Below, piece by piece: positions 15,408-26,718 of a stretch of DNA of 64,000 bases (positions within the stretch are counted from its first letter, which is position 1; every line of letters starts with the position of its first letter). This DNA comes from Salegentibacter mishustinae. Its GTDB lineage: Bacteria > Bacteroidota > Bacteroidia > Flavobacteriales > Flavobacteriaceae. The stretch covers positions 248,001-312,000 of the forward strand of contig NZ_LLKN01000002.1 of the NCBI RefSeq assembly GCF_002900095.1. Reading direction: 5' to 3'. The position numbers and the translations under genes are program-made. The notes under the pieces were generated by a model. That model had not been told where the DNA came from. It did no database searches and saw nothing but the letters and a program-made list of their open reading frames with translations.

Positions 15408-16927
15408 TATTCGGATATTTGTGTGTTAAGTACCGCGTCTATATACTGCTGGTTATTCATTAATTCTGATGAAATTCTTGTCGATAATGTTTGAATATGT
15501 TCTGCTCCAAAACCTACATATAAGGTCACCAGACTTAAGAAAACAATAGGCACTACTATCTGAATTCTCTTAATATTTTTAATCTTATGATAATACCTAA
15601 ATTTGGGTCTAACCGGTATTTCCTGTGCATCTTTCCAAAAAACTTCAGCCCAAAGCTTCGCGATTACTACCAAGGTAATAAAACTTGCAAAAATAATAGC
15701 GGCCAAACTCCAATAACTTCCGGTCTCAAAACTCGCGGTAATCAATGATATCTTAGGCCAAAAACCTGACAAAGGCGGGATCCCAACCAGGGAAAACAAA
15801 GGGATAAACATCAACAAACTCAATTTAGGATAATTAGCATAGAAACCACCCAAAGCACGCATACTATTAGAACCCTTTATGCGATATATAAGTCCACTGA
15901 TCATGAATAAATTGGTCTTTACAAGGATATCGTGAACCAGGTAAAAAATTGCACCCGCAATAGCTACTTCGGTGAACATTCCCAATCCACTAATCATATA
16001 TCCAATATGACAAATAATCAAATATGAAAATACCTTCCTAATATTATTTTGAACCAGAGCTCCCAGAGCACCACTAAAAAGGGTAAAAATAGCAAGCACC
16101 AATAGAATTTGATCGAGGAAAGCATCTCCCACAAAGATTAGGGTAAAAACCCTAATTAAAGCATACACTCCAACTTTAGTAAGTAAACCACCAAAAATTG
16201 CTGATACAGCCGAAGGTGGTGTATGGTATGAAGCCGGTAACCAAAAGTATAACGGGAAAACCGCCGATTTAATTCCGAAGCCAATTAAAAATAGAATAGC
16301 GGTTATCTCCACCAGGGCCCTATTTTCAACAGCTGCTACTTTATTGGCCAGGTCGGCCATATTTAGGCTTCCGGTTAAACCATAAAGCACCGCAATTGCG
16401 GTTAAAAAGATCATGGATGCGAGGAAATTCAGCGTAAAATATTTTACAGCTCCTTCCAGCTGCGCTTTTTCGCCCCCAATGGTGATTAATACGAAAGAAC
16501 TAATAATAATAATTTCAAACCAAACATAGAGGTTAAAGATATCTCCTGTTAGAAATGCCCCGGTTAAACCTAAGAGCAGGAAGTGAAAAATGGGGAAATA
16601 CCCGAACCTTAAACGATCTCCAATTACAGAACCCGAGGAAAATATTGAAACTGCCAGCCCTGCAATAGAAGTTAGCAAAACCATGGTAATCGCGAAAGTA
16701 TCGGCGATAAAAGTTATCCCGAATGGAGCCTCCCAACTACCCGCCTGCACGGTTTGAGTTCCATTATTCCAGATATAAGCAAATACACCAATACTTACCG
16801 CAAGGTGAACAAGACTTCCCAGCATGCTAATTATTCGCTGCGTATTGATTTTCTTCCAGAAAAACATTAGCAGGATAGCCAATAATAATTGCAGCAGTAA
16901 AGGATATAATATTAATTGTTGTGTCAT
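15407..16927 (-). CDS. mnhD: Mrp Na+/H+ antiporter subunit D
   Basis: A 506-residue polytopic protein of the ND2/ND4/ND5 (proton-conducting complex I) family. About 14 transmembrane helices are predicted; conserved features include the [14 protein letters not shown] segment with the transmembrane glutamate, [20 protein letters not shown] with the lysine, and [16 protein letters not shown]. It is one of the two antiporter-like subunits of Mrp. It overlaps mnhC by 4 nt. Confidence 0.96.
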   Translation of the reverse strand: MTQQLILYPLLLQLLLAILLMFFWKKINTQRIISMLGSLVHLAVSIGVFAYIWNNGTQTVQAGSWEAPFGITFIADTFAITMVLLTSIAGLAVSIFSSGSVIGDRLRFGYFPIFHFLLLGLTGAFLTGDIFNLYVWFEIIIISSFVLITIGGEKAQLEGAVKYFTLNFLASMIFLTAIAVLYGLTGSLNMADLANKVAAVENRALVEITAILFLIGFGIKSAVFPLYFWLPASYHTPPSAVSAIFGGLLTKVGVYALIRVFTLIFVGDAFLDQILLVLAIFTLFSGALGALVQNNIRKVFSYLIICHIGYMISGLGMFTEVAIAGAIFYLVHDILVKTNLFMISGLIYRIKGSNSMRALGGFYANYPKLSLLMFIPLFSLVGIPPLSGFWPKISLITASFETGSYWSLAAIIFASFITLVVIAKLWAEVFWKDAQEIPVRPKFRYYHKIKNIKRIQIVVPIVFLSLVTLYVGFGAEHIQTLSTRISSELMNNQQYIDAVLNTQISE

Positions 16928-17277
16928 GAATCTTCGTCTGTTGCGTTCATTTCGTCCAGATCATCGGTTTTAACCACCTTATGCGCTCTTTTTACAAGAA
17001 TAATAGCAAAAGATTGTAAACCGAAACTAATTACGATAGCGGTTAATATTAGTGCCTGCGGAACAGGATCTGCATAAGCTTCTAAAAACACCTTTGATTC
17101 TTCAGGGATAATTGGTGGCGCTCCTTCGGTAATTCTTCCAAGGAGAAAAATGAGGAGGTTAGCACCATTACCTAAAAGAATAATTCCAATAATAAGCTTT
17201 ACCAAACTCCTCCGCAGCATCATATAAATACCCGCGGCATATAGAATCCCAATAATTATCGCTATAAGAACTTCCAT
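16924..17277 (-). CDS. mnhC: Mrp Na+/H+ antiporter subunit C
   Basis: A 117-residue NuoK-like subunit with three transmembrane helices: [30 protein letters not shown] and [23 protein letters not shown], the MnhC signature. The tail is acidic. It is separated from mnhB by 3 bp and overlaps mnhD by 4 nt. Confidence 0.96.
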   Translation of the reverse strand: MEVLIAIIIGILYAAGIYMMLRRSLVKLIIGIILLGNGANLLIFLLGRITEGAPPIIPEESKVFLEAYADPVPQALILTAIVISFGLQSFAIILVKRAHKVVKTDDLDEMNATDEDS

Positions 17278-17280
17278 ATA

Positions 17281-17691
17281 TTAAGCTGATTCTGAAATTG
17301 TAAATATTATTGTTAGCGTAACGCCAATCACTACAAGGTAGACCCCAATATCAAAGAATAAGGCCGATCCTATGCTGCTTAGTACCGGAACATGATAAGG
17401 TAACCAAAGCCCCGTCATAAATGCCTGGCCTAAAATCACCGGAGCCATCCCGCTAAAAAAAGCAAGCGCCAAACCAACCGGCATTAAAAATCCAGGGTGA
17501 AATCGTAATAAGCCTTTTGTGTTATCCAGTCCGTTGGCAAAGGCGTGCAGCACAAAAGCGATTGCAGCGATCAATCCGCCTACAAAACCACCGCCGGGCA
17601 AATAGTGCCCCCGCAATAGTATAAAAATGGAGAACACCAACAATACCGGCAAGAGGTAATTAGAAGCTGTTCTTAATATTAAAGTACTCAT
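17281..17691 (-). CDS. mnhB: Mrp Na+/H+ antiporter subunit B
   Basis: A 136-residue MnhB protein with four transmembrane helices and the signature LLRGHYLPGGGFVGGLIAA. The C-terminal FFDIGVYLVVIGVTLTII helix is also typical. It lies 106 bp after mnhA, the largest gap in the operon. Confidence 0.96.
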   Translation of the reverse strand: MSTLILRTASNYLLPVLLVFSIFILLRGHYLPGGGFVGGLIAAIAFVLHAFANGLDNTKGLLRFHPGFLMPVGLALAFFSGMAPVILGQAFMTGLWLPYHVPVLSSIGSALFFDIGVYLVVIGVTLTIIFTISESA

Positions 17692-17739
17692 CTATATAAA
17701 TTTTATTAAAACCGTAAAATAGGTTTTTAAAGTTCTTTT

Positions 17740-17759
17740 TTTACTCGATAATCGAGATT
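17740..17759. repeat. 20-bp palindromic repeat in the mnhA-mnhB gap
   Basis: The sequence around CTCGATAATCGAG is an exact 20-base inverted copy of the site at 53134-53153. The core is nearly self-complementary. Confidence 0.7.
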
Positions 17760-17797
17760 CAATACTACAAGGCTTATCTTGAAATTAAAAATATAGT

Positions 17798-20107
17798 TTA
17801 CTGTGACCTATCGGTACTTTTCAATCTTAATTTCAACAAACCAAAAACACCTATTGCCGCAATAGACAGCACTGAAATTTCCATAAAGGTATCTATACCC
17901 CTAAAGTCTACAAGAATTACGTTTACAACGTTCTTCCCGTGAGCTAAGATATAGGCATTTTTAGCATAAAAATCTCCCAGTTCGGTATTAGTGGGTTCGG
18001 CTAAAACCTGTAAGGCAAGCAAACAAACCACCGTACCTAAAGCTGCTGACAAAATTCCATCTCTAACCCTCATTTTATAATCTGAAAGAGTTAAATATTT
18101 AGGTAATCTATAAAGGACCAATACAAATAATATTACAGTTAGCGTATCAATTGAAAACTGAGTCATCGCTAAATCTGGCGCGCTATAAAAGACAAAAATC
18201 AAACAAATTGCGAGCCCAACAACTCCCATCGCTGCCACCGCAGCAAGCCTGGATTTTGTAAATACGGTATAGAAAACCCCGGCTATTAAAATTATCGCCA
18301 CTACTAACTCGTAAGCGGTAACCTGGGATAATTGAGTATGATCTATTACCACCCTGGAACTGCCAAACATAATATAGCTTACCAAAACCACCAGGAATAA
18401 AACAATTGTGGTTATATAATTTCTTAAATAACCATTTTGAAAAACATTTGTCCAGAATGCTGAAAACACGTTAAAATAATGCGTCCCTTTTTCCAGAATG
18501 CTTTTTGGAGAAATAAACTCTAATTTTCCAATTCGATTTTCAAGTTTGGCTGAAGGCTTAACGAAGAAATACAGCAAGGTTCCTACCGCGATAGTGATTC
18601 CGCTTAATAATAATACCGTATTGAAACCGTGCCATAGCGCCAGGTGATATTCTGAAGCATCAGCGCCTAATGCTGAAACAACAGGCTTCACCAGGGCCGA
18701 TTCTATTAGCATAGGGAAAATTCCGAAAAGAACTCCTAACACAGCAAGAATAATTGCCGGCGCCCACATTAAAAAGTCAGGAGCTTTTACGTCTTTATGA
18801 GCTTCAGGGAGTTTTCCTGTAAAAGGTTTTATTCCGGCTACAAAACCGGCCCAAAGCAATAATATTTTAGTTAAAACAATAGCGATCACAATAACTATCG
18901 TTAACGTTTCAGCGTGCATACTGGCTTCGTAGGTAAGTTCTTTTCCGAGGAAACCAATAGTGGGCGGAATACCCGCACTGGAGATGGCTGCCAAAATACC
19001 GGCGATCGCAACCGGCATCATAATTTTTCGAAGTCCCGCTAATTTTGTGACATCGCGAGTACCTGCCTGATGATCTATAATCCCGGTTACCAGGAATAAA
19101 GTAGCTTTATATAATGCGTGAACGATTATAAAAACCGAGGCGGCAAGGAAAGCATATTTAGTTCCCAGGCCAATAAGAAATACTAAAATACCTAAAGCTG
19201 AAATGGTAGAATAGGCAAGTATACCTTTAAGATCTGTTCTAAAAAGTGCGTGTACTGCTGAATAAACCATGGTGATTCCACCAACGATTATTAAAGTGGT
19301 ATTCCAAAATTCCTGGTCTCCCAGTACAGGCGTAAAACGCATAAGCAGGTAAATACCAGCCTTCACCATCGTTGCCGAGTGTAAATAAGTGGAAACCGGC
19401 GTTGGTGCTTTCATTGCTCCCGGCAACCAGAAATGAAAAGGAAATTGTGCCGATTTGGTAAATGCAGCAACAAAAATAAAGACTACCGCCAGTATATAAT
19501 ATTCGCTTCCGGCAATGGCATCTTTCATACTTAGCATTTCAGAAATGCTGTAAGTGCCGCTAATACTACCCAGTAACAAAGCTCCTGCTAAAAGCGAAAA
19601 TCCACCAAAACCGGTGATTCCCAATGCTGTTAAAGCTGACTTTCGAGAAGCCGGATTTGTATTATTAAACCCGATTAAGAAGAATGAACTTATACTGGTT
19701 AATTCCCAAAAAACGAAAAGTGAAATAAGATTGTCTGAAAGTACCAGCCCGAGCATTGCCGCCATAAATAAGCTCAGGTATCCGTAGAAACGGTCAAGAT
19801 ATTTATGTCCTTTAAGGTATGATGCTGTATAGGCGAAAACCAGGAAACCAATCCCGGTGATCATTAATGAAAAAAGAAGGGAGAGACCATCCAGTTTAAA
19901 ACTAAGGTCAACTCCAAATGCCGGAACCCATTGGTAGGTTTTACTAATTATTTCTCCCGAACTTATTTGCGGAATAAAACTCGCAAAATAAGCAAAAAGT
20001 CCCGCGGGAATAAGCGCTGAAAGAATCGCCAATTTCCCCCTGAAGAACTTTCCGGTAAAAACCAGAAATATTGCGAATAAAAAACCTAAAAGTATTGCTG
20101 CTAGCAT
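17798..20107 (-). CDS. mnhA: Mrp Na+/H+ antiporter subunit A
   Basis: A 769-residue NuoL-like subunit fused to MbhD- and MbhE-like domains. The N-terminal ~500 residues contain ISLFVFWELTSISSFFLIGF, TKSAQFPFHFWLPGAMKAPTPVSTYLHSATMVKAG and HALYKATLFLVTGIIDH. The C-terminal part has AVAAMGVVGLAICLIFVFYSAPDLAMTQF (DUF4040/MbhD) and VILVDFRGIDTFMEISVLSIAAIGVFGLL (MbhE). It starts the operon, with a TAnnTTTG promoter box about 30 bases upstream. The complete A-G set makes a functional Mrp complex likely. Confidence 0.97.
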   Translation of the reverse strand: MLAAILLGFLFAIFLVFTGKFFRGKLAILSALIPAGLFAYFASFIPQISSGEIISKTYQWVPAFGVDLSFKLDGLSLLFSLMITGIGFLVFAYTASYLKGHKYLDRFYGYLSLFMAAMLGLVLSDNLISLFVFWELTSISSFFLIGFNNTNPASRKSALTALGITGFGGFSLLAGALLLGSISGTYSISEMLSMKDAIAGSEYYILAVVFIFVAAFTKSAQFPFHFWLPGAMKAPTPVSTYLHSATMVKAGIYLLMRFTPVLGDQEFWNTTLIIVGGITMVYSAVHALFRTDLKGILAYSTISALGILVFLIGLGTKYAFLAASVFIIVHALYKATLFLVTGIIDHQAGTRDVTKLAGLRKIMMPVAIAGILAAISSAGIPPTIGFLGKELTYEASMHAETLTIVIVIAIVLTKILLLWAGFVAGIKPFTGKLPEAHKDVKAPDFLMWAPAIILAVLGVLFGIFPMLIESALVKPVVSALGADASEYHLALWHGFNTVLLLSGITIAVGTLLYFFVKPSAKLENRIGKLEFISPKSILEKGTHYFNVFSAFWTNVFQNGYLRNYITTIVLFLVVLVSYIMFGSSRVVIDHTQLSQVTAYELVVAIILIAGVFYTVFTKSRLAAVAAMGVVGLAICLIFVFYSAPDLAMTQFSIDTLTVILFVLVLYRLPKYLTLSDYKMRVRDGILSAALGTVVCLLALQVLAEPTNTELGDFYAKNAYILAHGKNVVNVILVDFRGIDTFMEISVLSIAAIGVFGLLKLRLKSTDRSQ

Positions 20108-20136
20108 ATATTTTCTCTCAAAAAGTCCGTTCCCCG

Positions 20137-20144
20137 CAAATATA
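20137..20144 (-). promoter_or_regulatory. -7 promoter box of the mnh operon
   Basis: The minus strand reads TATATTTG, matching TAnnTTTG, 30 bases before the mnhA ATG. Confidence 0.55.
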
Positions 20145-20322
20145 AGAGTTATTATTTAAGTTTTGCAGCCTAATCCTTACTTAAGCACCAGAAGGTTCCC
20201 GATTTAAAAGCTTCCTATTTTTAAGCATTTTAAAAAGCCTGTTTCTTAGCAAATTTCTTAAAATGCTGAAATTAATCTATCCTTTTTAAATTATAAAATT
20301 ATTGTTTTTCAATAATTTAATT

Positions 20323-20330
20323 TAAGTTTG
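20323..20330 (+). promoter_or_regulatory. -7 promoter box for the DUF2975/HTH pair
   Basis: TAAGTTTG matches TAnnTTTG, with a TTG at 20302-20304 as a plausible -33 element 18 bases upstream. It lies upstream of the ATG at 20358, which supports that start over the earlier in-frame codon. Confidence 0.6.
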
Positions 20331-20357
20331 TTATTGATAAACGATAATTATAATTTT

Positions 20358-20870
20358 ATGAAGCCACCGGTTCTTCTCAAAACTATTTTAGGTATTTGCT
20401 TTATTCTTTTAATAATTTCTTACGGAAGTTTGATATTCACTTATGTGGGAATGCTTTTCTTCGACTTTCAATTCCTTATCGAGATCAACAATAATATTAC
20501 AACAGAATTTACCTGGAAAACCACAATGATTGTTTTAGCCAACGTGATAGTTTCGGGAATTTCCATCTATATAATATATTTACTACGAAAACTTATCAGA
20601 AGCTTTTTTAAAGAAGAGATATTTAGTCGACTACAGATATCACTATTTAATCTAATCGGGCAATTAATTGTTCTCTGTACAATCGCTCAGTTTTTCATAG
20701 ACTTTTTCGCAAACCTAATTTTAGAAAACAGAGCAAAATTAAGTTTCACTATAGATTCAGCCTTTGACTCTTCGCTTTTTATACTAGCCCTAGGTTTATT
20801 TTTTATCTATCTTGGAAAGCTTTTTTCGAAATCGAGAGAACTTAAACAAGAAAACGAACTAACCGTTTAG
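20358..20870 (+). CDS. DUF2975 family membrane protein
   Basis: About 170 residues with four predicted transmembrane helices (residues roughly 5-30, 50-75, 95-120, 135-155). RKLIRSFFKEEIFSRLQISLFNLIGQLI between helices 2 and 3 is typical of DUF2975. The start at 20358 is chosen because the -7 promoter lies at 20323-20330. It is followed after 2 bp by a small Cro/C1-type regulator, a common pairing for this family. The cellular role is unknown. Confidence 0.8.
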   Translation: MKPPVLLKTILGICFILLIISYGSLIFTYVGMLFFDFQFLIEINNNITTEFTWKTTMIVLANVIVSGISIYIIYLLRKLIRSFFKEEIFSRLQISLFNLIGQLIVLCTIAQFFIDFFANLILENRAKLSFTIDSAFDSSLFILALGLFFIYLGKLFSKSRELKQENELTV

Positions 20871-20872
20871 GT

Positions 20873-21079
20873 ATGCCAATTAACATCAACCTGGATAAAA
20901 TTCTGGACGAACGTGGGATGAAAAGCAATGAACTGGCTGAGAAAATTGGGATTACCACGGCAAATCTTTCCATATTAAAAACAGGAAAAGCAAAAGCGGT
21001 TCGATTTTCTACTTTAGAGGCGATTTGCGAAGCTTTAGAATGCCAGCCGGGAGATATTCTAGAATATACCGAAAACTAA
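20873..21079 (+). CDS. Small Cro/C1-type HTH regulator (YozG-like)
   Basis: A 68-residue protein that is one helix-turn-helix domain: NLDKILDERGMKSNELAEKIGITTANLSILKTGKAK, then FSTLEAICEALECQPGDILEY. The length and PGDILEY ending fit the HTH_26/YozG group. It is cotranscribed with the DUF2975 gene and may control that operon; this is inference. Confidence 0.88.
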   Translation: MPININLDKILDERGMKSNELAEKIGITTANLSILKTGKAKAVRFSTLEAICEALECQPGDILEYTEN

Positions 21080-21106
21080 AAAAGCCGGGCACTTGCCCGG
21101 CTTTTT
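21078..21106. terminator. Bidirectional intrinsic terminator
   Basis: A perfect G/C-rich stem GCCGGGCA/TGCCCGGC with flanking A5 and T5 tracts lies between the convergent HTH gene and atpC, so it can terminate both strands. Confidence 0.9.
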
Positions 21107-21126
21107 CTATATTTAATTTCCTAAGA

Positions 21127-21420
21127 TTAATCAGCTAAAATAATAGCTTTATTATCTTTCATTTCTAAAACTCCGCCTTTTATAGTATAATAAAGAATAT
21201 TACTATTCCCTTTATCTTTCCTAAAATCTTCAGAAAGCTCATCGTCTAATTCCTTATTAGAGGCGGCAAGTTGAATTTTAACTTCCCCTTCAACCAATGT
21301 AGAAACTATAGGCGCGTGATTGTTCAGCATTTGGAATTCACCGTCGTTTCCGGGAACTTTTACTGCATCAACATCAGCTTTAAAAACTACAGCTTCAGGA
21401 GTTACTATTTCTAAGTACAT
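21127..21420 (-). CDS. atpC: F0F1 ATP synthase epsilon subunit
   Basis: 97 residues with the epsilon beta-sandwich: MYLEIVTPEAVVFKADVDAV, VPGNDGEFQMLNNHAPIVSTL and GGVLEMKDNKAIIL. It is shorter than the E. coli form because the C-terminal helical hairpin is missing, so epsilon-type helix inhibition may not operate. It follows atpD, apart from the rest of the ATP synthase genes, an arrangement known in Bacteroidota. Confidence 0.95.
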   Translation of the reverse strand: MYLEIVTPEAVVFKADVDAVKVPGNDGEFQMLNNHAPIVSTLVEGEVKIQLAASNKELDDELSEDFRKDKGNSNILYYTIKGGVLEMKDNKAIILAD

Positions 21421-21496
21421 ATTTTTTAGTTTGCGTTTACAATTTTCAGCAAAATATTTACTGAATACTGCTCACTGACCACTGTTTACTTTTTAA

Positions 21497-23014
<1,518 letters not shown>

Positions 23015-23089
23015 TTAATTCTTTAATGTTTTCGTATTTAAAATATCTGAAAAACTCAATGTTATAATTCACAATGTGTTAAAATCATA

Positions 23090-23116
23090 CAAAGGTATTT
23101 TCAGGCTGCAAAGATA
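23090..23116 (-). promoter_or_regulatory. Two candidate -7 boxes for atpD-atpC
   Basis: The minus strand has TATCTTTG (23109-23116) and TACCTTTG (23090-23097), both matching TAnnTTTG, 11 bases apart, upstream of atpD. Confidence 0.45.
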
Positions 23117-23216
23117 GTTTTTTCTAAATAAAATCATACCTCTCTTAAAATAACTTTTTTGAAGCTTATTAAAGCTGGCAAAAATTCATCTAAAAGTATT
23201 ATTTTAAAAAGAAAAA

Positions 23217-23244
23217 ATCCCTTTTGAAAAACTTCAAAAGGGAT
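23217..23244 (-). terminator. Intrinsic terminator of glmS
   Basis: ATCCCTTTTGAA and TTCAAAAGGGAT form a perfect 12-bp stem with a 4-base loop; on the minus strand it is followed by a T-rich run, directly after glmS. Confidence 0.88.
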
Positions 23245-23275
23245 CTTTGTAATCTTAATTATTTATTCTGAAAGT

Positions 23276-25123
23276 TTACTCAACCGTAACAGATTTCGCC
23301 AAATTCCTTGGTTGATCTACATTCTTCCCAAGCAATACCGCAATATGGTATGACAATAACTGAAGCGGAATAGTTGTTAGAAGCGGCGTTAGCGGCTCTA
23401 AAGTTTCTGGCACTTCGATCACGTGATCGGCAAGATCTCTCACTTCTTCATCACCTTCAGTAACAATAGCGATGATTTTACCTTTTCTAGATTTAATTTC
23501 CTGAATGTTACTCACTACTTTTTCGTAATGGCCTCTCTTGGTTGCAATAACCACCACCGGCATTTCTTCATCGATAAGCGCAATTGGACCGTGTTTCATC
23601 TCGGCAGCAGGATAACCCTCAGCGTGAATATAGGAAATCTCTTTAAGTTTAAGCGCTCCTTCTAAAGCTACCGGGAAGTTAAACCCTCTACCTAAATAAA
23701 GGCAGTTCCTGGCATCTTTATAAATATCGGCAATCATTTTTATATGTTCATCACCTTTTAATGCTTTCTCTATTTTTGCAGGAATACGCTCCATTTCCTG
23801 CAAATAGGTCATAAACTCTGTATGAGAGATCGTCCCGTTTTGTTTTGCAAGTTTAAGAGCCATTAAAGTAAGCACCGTAATTTGAGTAGTAAAGGCTTTT
23901 GTTGAAGCCACCCCAATTTCAGGCCCGGCGTGAGTATAAGCACCCGCATGAGTTTCTCTTGAGATTGAAGAACCAACCACATTACAAACTCCAAAAGCAA
24001 AAGCTCCTTTTTCTTTAGCCAATTTTATAGCCGCCATGGTATCGGCAGTTTCTCCACTCTGGGAGATAGCTATAATTACATCTTTTTCTGAAATAATAGG
24101 ATTACGATACCTAAACTCTGAAGCATATTCTACTTCAACAGGAATTCTCGCAAGCTCCTCAAAAATATATTCAGCAACCAAACCGGCGTGCCAGCTGGTT
24201 CCACAAGCAACAATAAGAATTCGTTTTGCATTGGCAATACGCTCCAGGTTATCGTCTACCCCGGCCATTCTAATTAAACCTTCGTCGGCCAACATTCTAC
24301 CGCGATAAGTATCTTTAATTGCAGTAGGTTGTTCGTGAATCTCCTTAAGCATAAAATGCTCATATCCACCTTTTTCAATTTGCTCAAGATTAAGCTGAAG
24401 CTCCTGAATATAAGGATCTACCAAAGTATCATCCTGAATTTTCCTAACCCTAACTTCTTTACCTCTTCGCACCACTGCCATTTCACCATCTTCCAGGTAA
24501 ATTGCATTGTTGGTGTATTCTATAAACGGAGATGCATCTGAAGCGATAAAGAATTCATCTTCTCCAACGCCAATAGCTAAAGGGCTACCTAAACGCGCTA
24601 CTACGATCTCGTCTGGCTTGGTTTTATTGTAAACCGCGATCGCATATGCCCCAACAGTTTGATTCAAAGCAATTTGAACTGCTTTCCCAAGTTTAACACC
24701 TTCGTTAATAATTACATCTTCTATAAGATTTACTAAAACTTCAGTATCGGTATCACTTTCAAAAGTATAACCACGAGTTTTCAGCTCTTTTTTAAGTGCA
24801 TCGTAATTTTCGATAATTCCATTGTGAATTATTACAATATCACCAGAATTAGAATAATGAGGGTGACTGTTTACATCGTTTGGAACCCCGTGGGTTGCCC
24901 AACGTGTATGACCAATCGCCACATTCCCGTTGGTAGTAATAGTATTTTCAAGTTTCTCTTTTAGATCAGCAACTTTACCCTGTGTTTTACACATTTTGAG
25001 TTCATTACCGTCATAAAGGGCAATCCCTGCACTATCATATCCACGATATTCAAGTCTCTGGAGTCCTTTAAGGACAACGGGATATGCATCCCTATGCCCA
25101 ATATATCCTACAATTCCGCACAT
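23276..25123 (-). CDS. glmS: Glutamine-fructose-6-phosphate aminotransferase
   Basis: A 615-residue enzyme making glucosamine-6-phosphate for cell-wall and LPS synthesis. The N-terminal glutamine amidotransferase domain begins MCGIVGYIGH with the catalytic cysteine at position 2 and has GHTRWATHG and HNGIIENYD. Two SIS domains follow (ACGTSWHAGLVAEY, ISQSGETADTM, LGRGFNFPVALEGALKLKEISY), ending in NLAKSVTVE. No glmS-ribozyme-like leader is apparent; the gene follows the DUF4270 lipoprotein by 16 bp. Confidence 0.98.
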   Translation of the reverse strand: MCGIVGYIGHRDAYPVVLKGLQRLEYRGYDSAGIALYDGNELKMCKTQGKVADLKEKLENTITTNGNVAIGHTRWATHGVPNDVNSHPHYSNSGDIVIIHNGIIENYDALKKELKTRGYTFESDTDTEVLVNLIEDVIINEGVKLGKAVQIALNQTVGAYAIAVYNKTKPDEIVVARLGSPLAIGVGEDEFFIASDASPFIEYTNNAIYLEDGEMAVVRRGKEVRVRKIQDDTLVDPYIQELQLNLEQIEKGGYEHFMLKEIHEQPTAIKDTYRGRMLADEGLIRMAGVDDNLERIANAKRILIVACGTSWHAGLVAEYIFEELARIPVEVEYASEFRYRNPIISEKDVIIAISQSGETADTMAAIKLAKEKGAFAFGVCNVVGSSISRETHAGAYTHAGPEIGVASTKAFTTQITVLTLMALKLAKQNGTISHTEFMTYLQEMERIPAKIEKALKGDEHIKMIADIYKDARNCLYLGRGFNFPVALEGALKLKEISYIHAEGYPAAEMKHGPIALIDEEMPVVVIATKRGHYEKVVSNIQEIKSRKGKIIAIVTEGDEEVRDLADHVIEVPETLEPLTPLLTTIPLQLLSYHIAVLLGKNVDQPRNLAKSVTVE

Positions 25124-25139
25124 AGTATATTGGTATTAT

Positions 25140-26705
25140 TTAATTAATCTCTGTATAATAAATTCTAAGCTTTAATCGCTTTTCTTCGTCATTTGAAAGG
25201 TTTCCGTGCAAAACGGTTCCTTGCGGGGTCACCACACCCATTACGGGATAAAACTCTACATCTTCAGTATTTCTAACAGCCGCATTATTGGTAATGTTTA
25301 TATTTTGCGTAACAGCCAAACCTAACCTTACATTTTCGGTTTCATTTTCAATAATATTATTAACGTGCTGAGTTACATTTAGTTTATAACGTATTCCATT
25401 GCCATCTTCATCTCTTTCTAAAGGAGTGGAGAAGGAAGAAAGTGAGGTAGCCGGATTATTCTCATTCCCGTCCTGAACAAAATTCAAAGCGAAATTATAA
25501 TCGGCAATAATTCTATTATTATCTAAATCGTAAAGATAAATTCGTGTTGGTTCATTAATTTCACTAGCGAAATCCTGATCTACATAAAAGCTAAGATTAG
25601 CTTCATTAATAAGCCAGTTGTTTTCTCTAAAAGCCTCTATTTGCGCTTCACTTTCAAAAAGTTCTACAATAGTCATAGTGCCTTCCCCTCCATTAAGGAA
25701 AAGTTTTTCTGCACCGGTATCTTCGTTCGATTCCTCAATAGCCTGTAACACATCTCCAGGATATTCTCCTTCAAATGTATTTACAATAGTGCTTCCAAAA
25801 TTCAATTGGTAGTTTCTGGGGCTTCTTACTGTTTCAGTGCCACCATTATCTGTACTTGTTTCAACCTCGGTGGTATAAAAAAGCTCTATCCCGGCATCTG
25901 AATCCTGCAGATTAAAGAAGATCATTGTACCATCCTCTGCCGTTGGTTCAGCTTTAATGAACATTCCGCGTAAGTAATTTTTAAAATTATTGTTATTACT
26001 AAGTACGCTGGAACCTTCTTTCGCTATAATTTTCTCCTGAAAATAATCTACCGGAAGTTTAACTCTTAAAGCAGGCCCTGAAGTAATCGTGTCCTGCTGA
26101 CCTTCTGCATTTTCTTCATAAGAAACAATAGCTCTTGGCGAGGGTATAAAATTATCATTTTCATAAATCACATCCCCAACAAGGTTTTGCTCAAATAGGT
26201 CTTGTTGGTCTGAATAATATTTTTGGCGTTCCTGAAAATCTGCTTCAGGATCCAGATCATTTAGATAATAATTAGATTCCTGTACAGAGATTTTAATTGG
26301 GGTATTTCCATAAATCGAATCTAAAACGTACTCTATATTTCCGTCTGTATCTAATTCTCCTTCTGTACTAAAGTAAGGAATGGTTAACACCACGCTATCA
26401 AGCTCTGGCTCCACCCCAAAAGTAGGATTATTGGTAGGCAAAGAAACTTGGCTAAGTATACTTGCCGTAGTTTGTCCGTAAATTGGGTGATTAAAAACAC
26501 CCAGCAAATGGTTACCCAAATTATTTGTTTGTACTGAATTGATCTTTTTACTGTAAGCAGTTACCTCAACTTCCTCTAATTCAAGATTACTCGGGTTTTC
26601 GATAATTTCACCGCCAACGGTACTATACTCATCATCACATGCCACAAAAGCAAAAACAACAACAAGTAAAGTTGCTGTTTTATACATCATTCTCATTAAA
26701 TTCAT
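25140..26705 (-). CDS. DUF4270 outer-surface lipoprotein
   Basis: A 521-residue protein with a lipoprotein signal peptide (TATLLVVVFAFVAC, then DDEYST after the lipidated cysteine). The rest is rich in beta strands and Asn/Asp/Thr, with LNVTQHVNNII and VTQNINITN near the C terminus, as in DUF4270 proteins of Bacteroidota. The function is unknown. In flavobacteria this family commonly lies beside glmS and a glycogen-synthase-like gene, the order seen here. Confidence 0.85.
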   Translation of the reverse strand: MNLMRMMYKTATLLVVVFAFVACDDEYSTVGGEIIENPSNLELEEVEVTAYSKKINSVQTNNLGNHLLGVFNHPIYGQTTASILSQVSLPTNNPTFGVEPELDSVVLTIPYFSTEGELDTDGNIEYVLDSIYGNTPIKISVQESNYYLNDLDPEADFQERQKYYSDQQDLFEQNLVGDVIYENDNFIPSPRAIVSYEENAEGQQDTITSGPALRVKLPVDYFQEKIIAKEGSSVLSNNNNFKNYLRGMFIKAEPTAEDGTMIFFNLQDSDAGIELFYTTEVETSTDNGGTETVRSPRNYQLNFGSTIVNTFEGEYPGDVLQAIEESNEDTGAEKLFLNGGEGTMTIVELFESEAQIEAFRENNWLINEANLSFYVDQDFASEINEPTRIYLYDLDNNRIIADYNFALNFVQDGNENNPATSLSSFSTPLERDEDGNGIRYKLNVTQHVNNIIENETENVRLGLAVTQNINITNNAAVRNTEDVEFYPVMGVVTPQGTVLHGNLSNDEEKRLKLRIYYTEIN

Positions 26706-26718
26706 TCGATAAAAATTT

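Noticed and set aside
20224-20267. AGCATTTTAA/TTAAAATGCT inverted repeat upstream of the DUF2975 gene
   Set aside because: A/T-rich with a 24-base loop; could be chance in this sequence and no operator symmetry was found.
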